From the NCBI GenBank assembly GCA_045640165.1, contig JAZUEK010000033.1:1-21966 (forward strand): a DNA stretch of 21,966 bases. Direction: 5' to 3'. How positions within the stretch are numbered: the first letter of the stretch is position 1; every line of letters starts with the position of its first letter. Below are positions 15,657-21,966 of this stretch, in pieces. The notes below the pieces were generated by a model. The model made no database searches. It was not told the origin of the DNA and saw only the letters and a program-made list of their open reading frames with translations. Both the position numbers and the translations under genes were made by a program. The DNA comes from RGIG426 sp045640165 (GTDB lineage Bacteria > Bacillota > Clostridia > Oscillospirales > Acutalibacteraceae).

Positions 15657-15675
15657 CTTTTTTCTCCGTTAGGTC

Positions 15676-15704
15676 TTGCAATTTCTACCAAATTGGTGTA
15701 TATT
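15676..15704 (+). promoter_or_regulatory. Probable promoter of nifS-nifU
   Basis: TTGCAA (15676-15681) and TATATT (15699-15704) are separated by 17 bases. The initiation site would be near 15711, about 34 bases before the preferred nifS start. A perfect palindrome fills part of the spacer (see 15687-15697). Confidence 0.6.
15687..15697. repeat. Palindrome between -35 and -10 of the nifS promoter
   Basis: ACCAA-A-TTGGT is a perfect 5-bp inverted repeat lying between the two promoter boxes, a classical repressor position. Iron-sulfur genes are often controlled by Rrf2-family repressors (IscR and relatives), but I cannot assign this site to a known motif, and no such regulator gene is in the window. 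Confidence 0.4.
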
Positions 15705-15744
15705 ATCTTTCGGTAAAATTTCCCCGATGAAACGAGATGACAAT

Positions 15745-16935
15745 ATGGCAAAAATGATTTACGCCGACAACGCCGCGACTACGCGGTTGTTGCCGGAAGT
15801 TTTGGACGCGATGATGCCGTATCTTACGGAAGAATACGGCAACGCCTCTTCCCTTTACGGGTTCGGTCAAACCTCCCGTTACGCCATTGCGGATGCCCGT
15901 GAGGACATCGCAAACTGCCTCGGCTGCCTTGCGAGTGAGGTATATTTCACCTCCGGCGGAAGCGAGGCGGACAACTGGGCAATTAAAATGGTTGCCGCCG
16001 AAATGGCGAAGAAAGGCAAAAAACACCTCATCTCCACCGCGTTCGAGCACCATGCCGTGCTCCACACGCTGAAAGCCCTTGAAAAACAAGGCTTTGAGGT
16101 GACGCTCCTCCCCGTATACGACAACGGTGTCGTGCGCGTAGAAGACGTGAAAAACGCCCTCCGCGAGGATACGGCGCTTGTGTCCGTGATGTTTGCAAAC
16201 AACGAAATCGGTACGGTGCAACCCATTGCCGAAATCGGTGCCGTCTGCCACGAGGCCGGCGTGCTGTTCCATACTGACGCGGTGCAAGCGGTCGGTCACC
16301 TGCCGATCAATTTCAAAGAGATGAACATTGACCTTTTATCCCTCTCCGCCCACAAATTCCACGGGCCGAAAGGGATGGGTGCTCTGCTCTGCCGTCGCGG
16401 TTTGCGCTTCGGCAACCTCATTGATGGCGGCGCGCAAGAGCGCAACCGCCGCGCCGGCACGGAAAACACCGCCGGCATCATCGGCACGGCGACCGCAATG
16501 AAACTCGCCTGCGAAAAACTGGACACGGTCACGCCGCTCATTCAAGCCAAACGCGACCGCCTGATTGCCGGTTTGTCGCAAATCTCCCACAGCCGCTTAA
16601 ACGGTGACGCAGAAAAACGCCTGCCGGGCAACGTCAATATGAGTTTTGAGGGTGTCGAGGGCGAATCCCTCCTCCTCTACCTCGATGCGAAAGGCATCTG
16701 CGCCTCCTCCGGCTCGGCGTGCACCTCCGGCTCGCTCGACCCGAGCCACGTGCTGCTCTCCATTGGGCTCAAGCACGAGGTCGCCCACGGTTCTTTGCGC
16801 CTCACGATTGACGAGGACACGACCGACGACGATATCGACACAATTCTGAAAGCCGTTCCCGAAGTGGTGGATCGCCTGCGTGCGATGTCGCCGCTGTGGG
16901 AAGATATGATGAAACGAGAGAAAGAAGGAAACTAA
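15745..16935 (+). CDS. nifS: Cysteine desulfurase, NifS/IscS class
   Basis: PLP enzyme that takes sulfur from cysteine as a persulfide and passes it to the iron-sulfur scaffold encoded next. The 396 residues show IYADNAATT at the N-terminus, H103 (FEHHAVL) for PLP stacking, the PLP lysine K204 in SAHKFHGPKG, and the active cysteine C326 in CASSGSACTSGS, which places it in the group I (NifS/IscS) desulfurases. The start is uncertain: ATG 15745 is preferred for its family-like MAKMIYADN, with only weak GAGATGA upstream; an in-frame ATG at 15727 (MKRDDN) has no better site. Only one base separates it from nifU. The symbol follows Clostridium-type usage; the role is probably general Fe-S assembly, since no nitrogenase genes are present. 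Confidence 0.95.
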   Translation: MAKMIYADNAATTRLLPEVLDAMMPYLTEEYGNASSLYGFGQTSRYAIADAREDIANCLGCLASEVYFTSGGSEADNWAIKMVAAEMAKKGKKHLISTAFEHHAVLHTLKALEKQGFEVTLLPVYDNGVVRVEDVKNALREDTALVSVMFANNEIGTVQPIAEIGAVCHEAGVLFHTDAVQAVGHLPINFKEMNIDLLSLSAHKFHGPKGMGALLCRRGLRFGNLIDGGAQERNRRAGTENTAGIIGTATAMKLACEKLDTVTPLIQAKRDRLIAGLSQISHSRLNGDAEKRLPGNVNMSFEGVEGESLLLYLDAKGICASSGSACTSGSLDPSHVLLSIGLKHEVAHGSLRLTIDEDTTDDDIDTILKAVPEVVDRLRAMSPLWEDMMKREKEGN

Positions 16936-16936
16936 A

Positions 16937-17380
16937 ATGGCCTCTGTTTACAGCGAAAAAGTGATGGATCACTTCACAAATCCCCGTAACGTCGGCGAAA
17001 TCGCGGACGCGAACGGTGTCGGTGAAGTGGGCAACGCCGTGTGCGGCGATATTATGAAAATGTACATCAAAGTGGAAAACGACGTGATTGTGGACGTGAA
17101 ATTCAAGACGTTCGGTTGCGGCTCTGCCATCGCCACCAGCTCGATGGCGACCGAACTCATCAAAGGCAAACCGCTTTCCGAAGCGCTGAAACTCACGAAC
17201 AAAGCCGTTGTGGAAGCGCTCGACGGTCTGCCGGCGCACAAAATTCACTGTTCGGTGCTTGCGGAACAGGCGATTAAAGCCGCGATTGCCGACTATTACA
17301 CCCGTCTCGGCATCGACCCCACCCCGTTTGTGGGCGAAATTCCGGACTCCTGCGAGGGCGGCTGCTGCCACGAGCATTAA
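16937..17380 (+). CDS. nifU: Iron-sulfur scaffold protein, Clostridium-type NifU (IscU-like)
   Basis: Scaffold on which Fe-S clusters are built from sulfur supplied by the desulfurase encoded one base upstream. The N-terminus YSEKVMDHFTNPRNVGEI (about 5-22) is the family hallmark. The three cluster cysteines are C36 (AVCGD, with D38), C61 (FGCGSA) and C105 (KIHCSVLAE). The 147-residue protein ends with an extra cysteine-rich tail, C139-EGG-C143-C144-HEH, beyond the core fold. The C-terminal Nfu domain of long NifU proteins is absent. The ribosome binding site GAAGGAA is made by the last codons of nifS, so translation is likely coupled. Confidence 0.96.
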   Translation: MASVYSEKVMDHFTNPRNVGEIADANGVGEVGNAVCGDIMKMYIKVENDVIVDVKFKTFGCGSAIATSSMATELIKGKPLSEALKLTNKAVVEALDGLPAHKIHCSVLAEQAIKAAIADYYTRLGIDPTPFVGEIPDSCEGGCCHEH

Positions 17381-17390
17381 GACGTAAACA

Positions 17391-18077
17391 ATGAAAAAGA
17401 AATCGGCAAAAAAAGTTCTTCGAATAGCGAGTATCGCGGTAATCGGCTTGTGTTTACTGGTCACGCTTGGTGTGCTCGCCGCAAATTGGCGTGTGCTTGC
17501 CGCCACAAAAGACTACATCCTCCCCGAATCCGAATTGAAAACTCTGGAAAACGCGGATTGTGTTCTCGTTCTTGGTTGCGGTGTACACGACGACGGTTCT
17601 CCCTCGGATATGCTTGCCGACAGAATCGCGGTCGGTGTGCGCGTGTATGAAACCGGAATTACCGACCGACTGCTGATGTCCGGCGACCACGGTAGCGAGA
17701 ACTACGACGAAGTAAACGCGATGAAATCCGTTGCGGTACAATCCGGCATTTCGCCCGACAACGTGTTTTGCGACCACGCCGGTTTCTCTACGTACGAGAG
17801 TATGTATCGCGCAAAAGATATTTTTGAGGCAAAGAAAGTCGTCATCGTCACCCAAGGATACCACTTACCGCGTGCCGTTTATGACGCACGGCGGCTTGGC
17901 ATTGATGCTTACGGTGTATCCGCAGACGAGCGTGTTTATGCCGGACAGGAAATGCGCGACGTGCGCGAAGTAGTGGCACGAGCGAAAGACTTTTTGTGGT
18001 GCATTATTAAGCCGGAGCCGACGTATCGCGGCGAAAAAATCCCGATAACGGCTAACGGCAGTTTGACCGACGGATAA
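17391..18077 (+). CDS. SanA/ElyC/YdcF-family (DUF218) membrane-anchored protein
   Basis: The 228-residue product has one N-terminal membrane segment (about residues 11-33, after a basic start MKKKSAKK) and a DUF218 domain outside the membrane. The family signatures are LVLGCGVHDDGSPSDMLADR, LLMSGDHGSENYDEVNAM and TQGYHLPRAVYDARRLGIDAYGV (each seen in part), closest to SanA, which affects envelope barrier function in enteric bacteria. The biochemical activity of the family is not settled. The gene starts 10 bases after nifU with no strong ribosome binding site, so it may be read by coupling. A functional link to Fe-S assembly is not evident. A terminator follows at 18095-18122. Confidence 0.87.
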   Translation: MKKKSAKKVLRIASIAVIGLCLLVTLGVLAANWRVLAATKDYILPESELKTLENADCVLVLGCGVHDDGSPSDMLADRIAVGVRVYETGITDRLLMSGDHGSENYDEVNAMKSVAVQSGISPDNVFCDHAGFSTYESMYRAKDIFEAKKVVIVTQGYHLPRAVYDARRLGIDAYGVSADERVYAGQEMRDVREVVARAKDFLWCIIKPEPTYRGEKIPITANGSLTDG

Positions 18078-18094
18078 AAATCAAACCCAAAACG

Positions 18095-18122
18095 AAAACC
18101 CCGACCGGTGGTCGGGGTTTTT
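18095..18122. terminator. Bidirectional terminator between the nifU unit and tgt
   Basis: Arms 18095-18106 and 18110-18121 (AAAACCCCGACC and its complement) enclose a 3-base loop. T runs follow on both strands, so the hairpin can end both the plus-strand nifS-nifU-SanA transcript and the minus-strand queA-tgt transcript, whose tgt stop codon is at 18124-18126. Confidence 0.93.
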
Positions 18123-18123
18123 C

Positions 18124-19248
18124 TTATACGCGTTTATCCAAAATCTCGCGGTATTTTTCGTAAAATTCAGGGAACGTGCCGTCGTCTAAGCTATCACGGA
18201 TTTTCTCCATCAGCGTATTGTAAAAATAGAGGTTGTGGGTGACGCACAGCCGCATCGCAAGCATCTCGTTCGCCTTAAACAAATGGCGGATATACGCGCG
18301 CGAATGGCGGCGGCAGGTCGGGCAATCGCATTCCTCGTCAATCGGGAGCAGGTCGCGCTCGTACTTTTCGTTAAGCATATTGCGCCGTCCGCTCCAGGTG
18401 AACACGTGGCCGTGCCGCGCGTTACGCGCCGGCATAACGCAGTCGAACAAATCGACGCCGCGGAAAACACCCTCGAGGATGTTGACCGGTGTGCCGACAC
18501 CCATTAAATAGCGCGGTTTGTCGGTCGGCATAAACGGTTCAACCGCCTCGATAACGCGGTACATCTCCTCCGTCGGCTCACCGACGGCGAGACCGCCGAT
18601 GGCGTAGCCGTCAAGCCCCATCGCGGCGATTTCTTTCATGTGCGCTACGCGCAAATCGTCATAGGTACAACCTTGGTTGATACCGAACAGCATTTGCTGT
18701 TTGTTAATGGCATCTCCGGCGTTTAAGCGCGCCATTTCTTTTTGGCAACGGTCGAGCCAGCGCGTTGTACGGGCGCAGGACTGCGCGGCGTAATCATAGG
18801 CGGCAGGGTTTTCTACGCACTCGTCAAACGCCATAGCGATGGTCGAGCCGAGATTCGACTGGATTTGCATACTCTCTTCCGGCCCGATGAACAGTTTTCT
18901 GCCGTCCACGTGGGATTGGAACGTCACGCCCTCTTCCTTGATTTTGCGAAGTCCGGCGAGCGAGAACACTTGAAATCCGCCGCTGTCGGTGAGAATCGGG
19001 CCTGTCCATCCGGAAAACTTGTGTAATCCGCCGAGGTCGTGTACGAGTTCGTCGCCCGGGCGCACGTGCAAGTGGTAGGTATTCGACAGCATCACCTGGC
19101 ATTTGATTTGGCGCAAATCCTCGGTATCGAGCGCACCTTTGATGGCGCCGCAGGTGGCGACGTTCATAAAAGCCGGCGTCTGCACCGTTCCGTGGGGCGT
19201 TTCAAACGTACCGCGACGGGCAGAGCCGATGGTTTTCTTGATTTCCAT
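18124..19248 (-). CDS. tgt: tRNA-guanine transglycosylase (queuine tRNA-ribosyltransferase)
   Basis: Exchanges G34 of GUN-anticodon tRNAs for the queuosine precursor preQ1. The 374 residues match the bacterial family. Visible are the catalytic D88 in LTDSGGFQVFSL, the nucleophile D269 in LFDCVMPARNARHG, the base-recognition GGLAVGE segment, and the zinc site C307-x-C309-x2-C312 with H338. The ATG at 19248 has GAGGAA six bases upstream. It follows queA by 38 bases on the same strand. In this pathway Tgt acts first and QueA second, so the pair covers consecutive steps on tRNA. The preQ1 synthesis genes and the epoxyqueuosine reductase are not here. Confidence 0.97.
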   Translation of the reverse strand: MEIKKTIGSARRGTFETPHGTVQTPAFMNVATCGAIKGALDTEDLRQIKCQVMLSNTYHLHVRPGDELVHDLGGLHKFSGWTGPILTDSGGFQVFSLAGLRKIKEEGVTFQSHVDGRKLFIGPEESMQIQSNLGSTIAMAFDECVENPAAYDYAAQSCARTTRWLDRCQKEMARLNAGDAINKQQMLFGINQGCTYDDLRVAHMKEIAAMGLDGYAIGGLAVGEPTEEMYRVIEAVEPFMPTDKPRYLMGVGTPVNILEGVFRGVDLFDCVMPARNARHGHVFTWSGRRNMLNEKYERDLLPIDEECDCPTCRRHSRAYIRHLFKANEMLAMRLCVTHNLYFYNTLMEKIRDSLDDGTFPEFYEKYREILDKRV

Positions 19249-19286
19249 AGAAAATTCCTCGTTTTTGTATGTAAAGTGGTTATGCT

Positions 19287-20312
19287 TTACAGAATAAGCA
19301 TCGCATCGCCGAAGCTGAAGAAGCGATATTCTTCCTCGACGGCGTGTTTATAGGCGTTCATTGTGCGGTCGTACCCGGCAAATGCGGAAACGAGCATAAT
19401 GAGCGTGCTCTCCGGTAAATGGAAGTTGGTAAGCAGTCCATCGAGCACGGAAAACTTGTAGCCGGGATAGATGAAAATCTCCGTAAATCCTTCTGCCGGC
19501 TCGATTTTTCCGTCTTTCATCCCGATGCTTTCGAGCGTACGGCAACTGGTCGTTCCGACCGCAATCACCCGTCCGCCACGCGCTTTGGTGCGGTTGATGA
19601 GGTCGGCGGTCTCGGCGGAGAGTTCATAGTGCTCGCTGTGCATCTTGTGGTCTGTAATGTTGTCTACCTTTACAGGTAAAAACGTTCCCAACCCGACGTG
19701 CAACGTGACAAACCCGATATCCACGCCCATTTTTTTGATAGATTCGAGGCGTTCGGGGGTAAAATGAAGTCCTGCGGTGGGCGCGGCGGCCGAACCGAGT
19801 TCACGGGAGTAGACGGTTTGGTAACGCTCTTTGTCCTCGAGCTTTTCTTTGATGTACGGCGGCAGCGGCATTTGGCCGATTTCTTCCAAAAGCGCGTAAA
19901 AATTGTTTCCCTCATACGAGAACTGCACCACACGCTCCGCGCCGTCCGCTTCACAGACGGTAGCTTTCAGTTTCCCCTCGCCGAAGACGAGAGTATCCCC
20001 CTCTTTAATGCGTTTACCGGGGCGCGCGAGCGTCTGCCACTTGTCGTTGCCAAGCGGTTTTAAGAGCAACAATTCCACGCGCGCGCCGGTCGATTCGCGG
20101 TTGCCGTAAAGGCGCGCCGGAATCACACGGCTGTCGTTAAGAATCAGCGTGTCGCCGGGTCTTAAATACTGTTCGATATCATAAAAATAAGTATCCGTCA
20201 GCGTATCCTCTGCGCGATTCATCACAAGCAGGCGACTGTGGTCGCGCGGCTCGATGGGCGTTTGGGCGATACGTTCGGGGGGTAATTCATAAAAAAAGTC
20301 GCTGGTTTTCAC
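19287..20312 (-). CDS. queA: S-adenosylmethionine:tRNA ribosyltransferase-isomerase
   Basis: Transfers and rearranges the ribosyl part of SAM onto preQ1 in tRNA to give epoxyqueuosine. The 341-residue length is normal. Family segments are FFYELPPERIAQTP (6-19) and GDTLILNDSRVIPARLYG at the N-terminus, then AAPTAGLHFTPE, HVGLGTFLPV and GTTSCRTLES. The start is GTG at 20312, with AGAGAGG about 7 bases upstream, and begins MKTSDF as expected. It is the first gene of the queA-tgt unit, with its own promoter at 20345-20373, divergent from asd. Confidence 0.97.
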   Translation of the reverse strand: MKTSDFFYELPPERIAQTPIEPRDHSRLLVMNRAEDTLTDTYFYDIEQYLRPGDTLILNDSRVIPARLYGNRESTGARVELLLLKPLGNDKWQTLARPGKRIKEGDTLVFGEGKLKATVCEADGAERVVQFSYEGNNFYALLEEIGQMPLPPYIKEKLEDKERYQTVYSRELGSAAAPTAGLHFTPERLESIKKMGVDIGFVTLHVGLGTFLPVKVDNITDHKMHSEHYELSAETADLINRTKARGGRVIAVGTTSCRTLESIGMKDGKIEPAEGFTEIFIYPGYKFSVLDGLLTNFHLPESTLIMLVSAFAGYDRTMNAYKHAVEEEYRFFSFGDAMLIL

Positions 20313-20344
20313 AATTTGGCCTCTCTTTTTCGGTGGTTTCCTCT

Positions 20345-20373
20345 ATTGTACCGCATCTTTTCGCATTTTGCAA
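20345..20373 (-). promoter_or_regulatory. Promoter of queA-tgt
   Basis: On the minus strand TTGCAA (20368-20373) and TACAAT (20345-20350) are separated by 17 bases; the GTG start lies 32 bases further. No preQ1-riboswitch-like structure fits in the short leader. Confidence 0.75.
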
Positions 20374-20400
20374 ATTTATTTTTCAGAAAACGCGGAATTG

Positions 20401-20414
20401 CTTGACAAGTCAAG
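20401..20414. repeat. Inverted repeat overlapping the asd -35 box
   Basis: CTTGAC and GTCAAG form a perfect 6-bp inverted repeat with a 2-base centre, covering the TTGACA -35 hexamer of asd. It could be a repressor operator (inference); the binding protein is unknown. Confidence 0.4.
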
Positions 20415-20431
20415 GTTTCGGGTGGTATTAT
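20402..20431 (+). promoter_or_regulatory. Promoter of asd-dapA
   Basis: TTGACA (20402-20407) pairs with TATTAT (20426-20431) at 18-base spacing. The overlapping TATAAT (20429-20434) is a better hexamer but sits 21 bases away. The leader is only about 55 bases, too short for a lysine riboswitch. Confidence 0.7.
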
Positions 20432-20456
20432 AATGAGGTAAGAAATTTATATTTAT

Positions 20457-20472
20457 GCGCGCACTCGCGCGC
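20457..20472 (+). other. GC-only hairpin in the asd leader
   Basis: GCGCGC (20457-20462) and GCGCGC (20467-20472) can form a 6-bp stem with loop ACTC. It ends 9 bases before the AAGGAG of asd and lacks a T run, so it is not a terminator. It may affect translation or message stability (inference). Confidence 0.4.
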
Positions 20473-20494
20473 GTAATAAAAGGAGTGTTCGTTT

Positions 20495-21565
20495 ATGAAT
20501 TACAAAGTTGGTATTATCGGTTGCACCGGTATGGTCGGTCAGCGTTTTGCGACGTTGCTCGAGAACCATCCGTGGTTTACGGTCACCGCTCTTGCGGCGA
20601 GCCCCCGTTCCGCCGGCAAAACCTATAAAGAAGCCCTCGGCGGCCGCTGGGTGATGAAAACTCCCCTGCCGGCGTCGATGGCGGATATGATTGTGATGGA
20701 TGCTTCCGACGTGGAAGCCGTTGCTTCGAAAGTGGACTTCGTGTTCTGCGCCGTGGATATGAAAAAAGACGAAATCCGCGCTCTCGAAGAAGCCTACGCC
20801 AAAGCGGAGTGCCCGGTTGTCTCGAACAACAGCGCCAACCGCAATACTCCCGACGTGCCGATGGTCGTGCCGGAACTGAACGCCGACCACATCAAAATTA
20901 TCGAGGCGCAGCGCAAACGCCTCGGCACCAAACGCGGCTTTATCGCCGTGAAATCCAACTGCTCGCTGCAAAGCTACGTACCGGCGCTGTTTCCGCTGTC
21001 GAAATTCGGCGTGAAAGAAGCCGCCGTCTGCACCTATCAGGCGATTTCCGGCGCCGGCAAAACCTTTGAGCGCTGGCCCGAAATGATTGACAACGTCATC
21101 CCCTACATCGGTGGCGAGGAAGAAAAATCCGAGCAAGAGCCGCTGAAAATCTGGGGTAAAATCGAGGGCGACAAAATCGTCCCGGCTACTTCCCCGGCGT
21201 TTACTGCCCAGTGCCTGCGCGTGCCGGTGACCGACGGCCACTTTGCCGCCGTGTTTGTGCGCTTTGAAAACAAACCGACCAAAGAAGAAATCCTCGATAC
21301 CTGGAAGAACTTCAGCGGCCGCGCCCAAGAACTCAACCTGCCGAGCGCGCCGAAACAGTTCCTCCACTATTTTGAGGAAGACAATATGCCCCAGACCAAC
21401 CTCCACCGCGACCTCGAGGGTGGTATGGCGATTTCTCTCGGCCGTTTGCGCGAGGACAGCCAATACGACTACAAATTCGTCGGTCTGTCCCACAACACCC
21501 TGCGCGGCGCGGCCGGCGGTGCGGTGTTGCTTGCGGAACTCCTTTGCGCCGAGAACTACATCTAA
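20495..21565 (+). CDS. asd: Aspartate-semialdehyde dehydrogenase
   Basis: Reduces aspartyl phosphate to aspartate semialdehyde with NADPH, the branch-point step for lysine/diaminopimelate, methionine and threonine. The 356 residues begin with the nucleotide-binding VGIIGCTGMVGQR (5-17). The catalytic cysteine is C156 in VKSNCSLQ, the active histidine H249 in VTDGHFAAV, and CTYQAISGAGK is also conserved. The SNNSANR segment and the length fit the yeast/archaeal-like branch of the enzyme rather than the E. coli branch (inference from motif pattern). The ATG at 20495 has AAGGAG about 10 bases upstream. It is followed after 48 bases by dapA, which uses its product. Confidence 0.96.
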   Translation: MNYKVGIIGCTGMVGQRFATLLENHPWFTVTALAASPRSAGKTYKEALGGRWVMKTPLPASMADMIVMDASDVEAVASKVDFVFCAVDMKKDEIRALEEAYAKAECPVVSNNSANRNTPDVPMVVPELNADHIKIIEAQRKRLGTKRGFIAVKSNCSLQSYVPALFPLSKFGVKEAAVCTYQAISGAGKTFERWPEMIDNVIPYIGGEEEKSEQEPLKIWGKIEGDKIVPATSPAFTAQCLRVPVTDGHFAAVFVRFENKPTKEEILDTWKNFSGRAQELNLPSAPKQFLHYFEEDNMPQTNLHRDLEGGMAISLGRLREDSQYDYKFVGLSHNTLRGAAGGAVLLAELLCAENYI

Positions 21566-21613
21566 TCGAAACACAAGCCGTATTCACAACCATTTGAAAC
21601 GGAGGAATTTCTT

Positions 21614-21966
21614 ATGTCGAAACAAACGATTTTTACCGGCGCCGGTGTCGCGATTGTCACCCCGATGAAAGCGGACGGCTCGGTTGACCTTGAACTCTAT
21701 CGCGAACTGGTCGAAGACCAGATTCAAAACGGCACCGATGCCATCATCACCTGCGGCACCACCGGTGAGTCCTCGACTCTCGATGACGACGAGCATATCG
21801 CCGTCATGCGCGCCGCGGTGGAGCAAGCGAAAGGCCGCGTTCCGGTTATCGCCGGTACCGGTTCGAACGATACCGCCTACGGTATCCACCTCTCGATGGA
21901 AGCCAAAGAGATGGGCGCGGATGCGCTGCTGCTCGTCACCCCCTACTACAACAAAACCTCGCAAGC
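21614..21966 (+). CDS. dapA: 4-hydroxy-tetrahydrodipicolinate synthase (3' end beyond window)
   Basis: Condenses aspartate semialdehyde with pyruvate, the first committed step to diaminopimelate and lysine. The first 117 residues are visible: FTGAGVAIVTPM (7-18), the T49-T50 pair in CGTTGESSTL, VIAGTGSND (78-86), and Y111-Y112 in TPYYNKTSQ. The catalytic Schiff-base lysine (about residue 160) lies beyond the right edge. The ATG at 21614 has GGAGGAA 6 bases upstream. It sits 48 bases after asd with no terminator between, so the two are co-transcribed. Confidence 0.96.
   Translation, partial: MSKQTIFTGAGVAIVTPMKADGSVDLELYRELVEDQIQNGTDAIITCGTTGESSTLDDDEHIAVMRAAVEQAKGRVPVIAGTGSNDTAYGIHLSMEAKEMGADALLLVTPYYNKTSQ

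Noticed and set aside
15640..15675. Possible terminator after rnhA near the T run
   Set aside because: The run of T is not preceded by a stable GC stem; the only palindrome, TTTTTGCAAAAA, is weak and AT-rich.
20440..20494. Lysine riboswitch or leader peptide upstream of asd
   Set aside because: The leader is too short for an L-box. A reading frame from the ATG at 20455 has no stop near asd, no ribosome binding site and no lysine run, so it is not a convincing attenuation peptide.
20453..21574. Long open frame of 373 codons on the minus strand across asd
   Set aside because: It is antisense to the fully recognisable asd gene, has no family-like motifs, and is rich in Arg, His, Gly and Phe as expected from the complement of a biased coding frame.
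1..21966. CRISPR arrays, tRNA or rRNA genes, insertion sequences, phage or toxin-antitoxin genes
   Set aside because: Reading both strands showed no regular direct-repeat array, cloverleaf-like gene, transposase or terminal repeats; nearly all bases are taken by recognised protein genes.

Overview
The window looks like a chromosomal stretch from a Gram-positive bacterium of the class Clostridia, possibly Oscillospirales-like; I infer this and could not test it by search. The supporting signs are strong AGGAGG-type ribosome binding sites, frequent TTG/GTG starts, sigma-A-type promoters, a Clostridium-type NifS/NifU pair, RNase J, a Cys-lipobox lipoprotein and a tilS-hpt-ftsH cluster. Coding is dense: 20 genes, two of them cut by the window edges, and no gap over about 210 bases. 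I see no tRNA, rRNA, CRISPR array or insertion sequence.

Layout. (1) Positions 1-3232, minus strand: one promoter drives a TTG-started lipoprotein with three Asp-rich calcium-type loops, then an OmpR-family response regulator, then a sensor histidine kinase that runs off the left edge. (2) 3371-7232, minus: an NAD-salvage operon pncA-nadE-pncB continues into an AT-rich membrane acyltransferase gene, probably acquired, and then thioredoxin, ending in a hairpin terminator. (3) 7345-15001, minus: a six-gene housekeeping operon rnj-rplI-dnaB-tilS-hpt-ftsH, from a consensus promoter near 15080 to a terminator at 7307-7339. (4) 15210-18077, plus: rnhA, then nifS-nifU and a SanA/YdcF-family membrane protein. 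(5) 18124-20312, minus: queA-tgt for queuosine in tRNA, converging on the previous unit at a shared terminator. (6) 20495 to the right edge, plus: asd-dapA, the entry to diaminopimelate/lysine synthesis.

How the genes work together. PncA, PncB and NadE supply three of the four steps from nicotinamide to NAD; the adenylyltransferase NadD is not here. NifS supplies sulfur to the NifU scaffold. QueA and Tgt perform consecutive steps on tRNA. Asd makes the substrate used by DapA. The lipoprotein-regulator-kinase operon looks like a signalling unit with an extracytoplasmic accessory protein.

Most of the window is ordinary core genome. The points most worth a second look are a dockerin-like calcium loop in the extracytoplasmic domain of FtsH, the lipoprotein/two-component operon, the AT-rich acyltransferase islet inside the NAD operon, the long lysine-rich tail of RNase J, and inverted repeats placed on the promoters of rnhA, nifS and asd.
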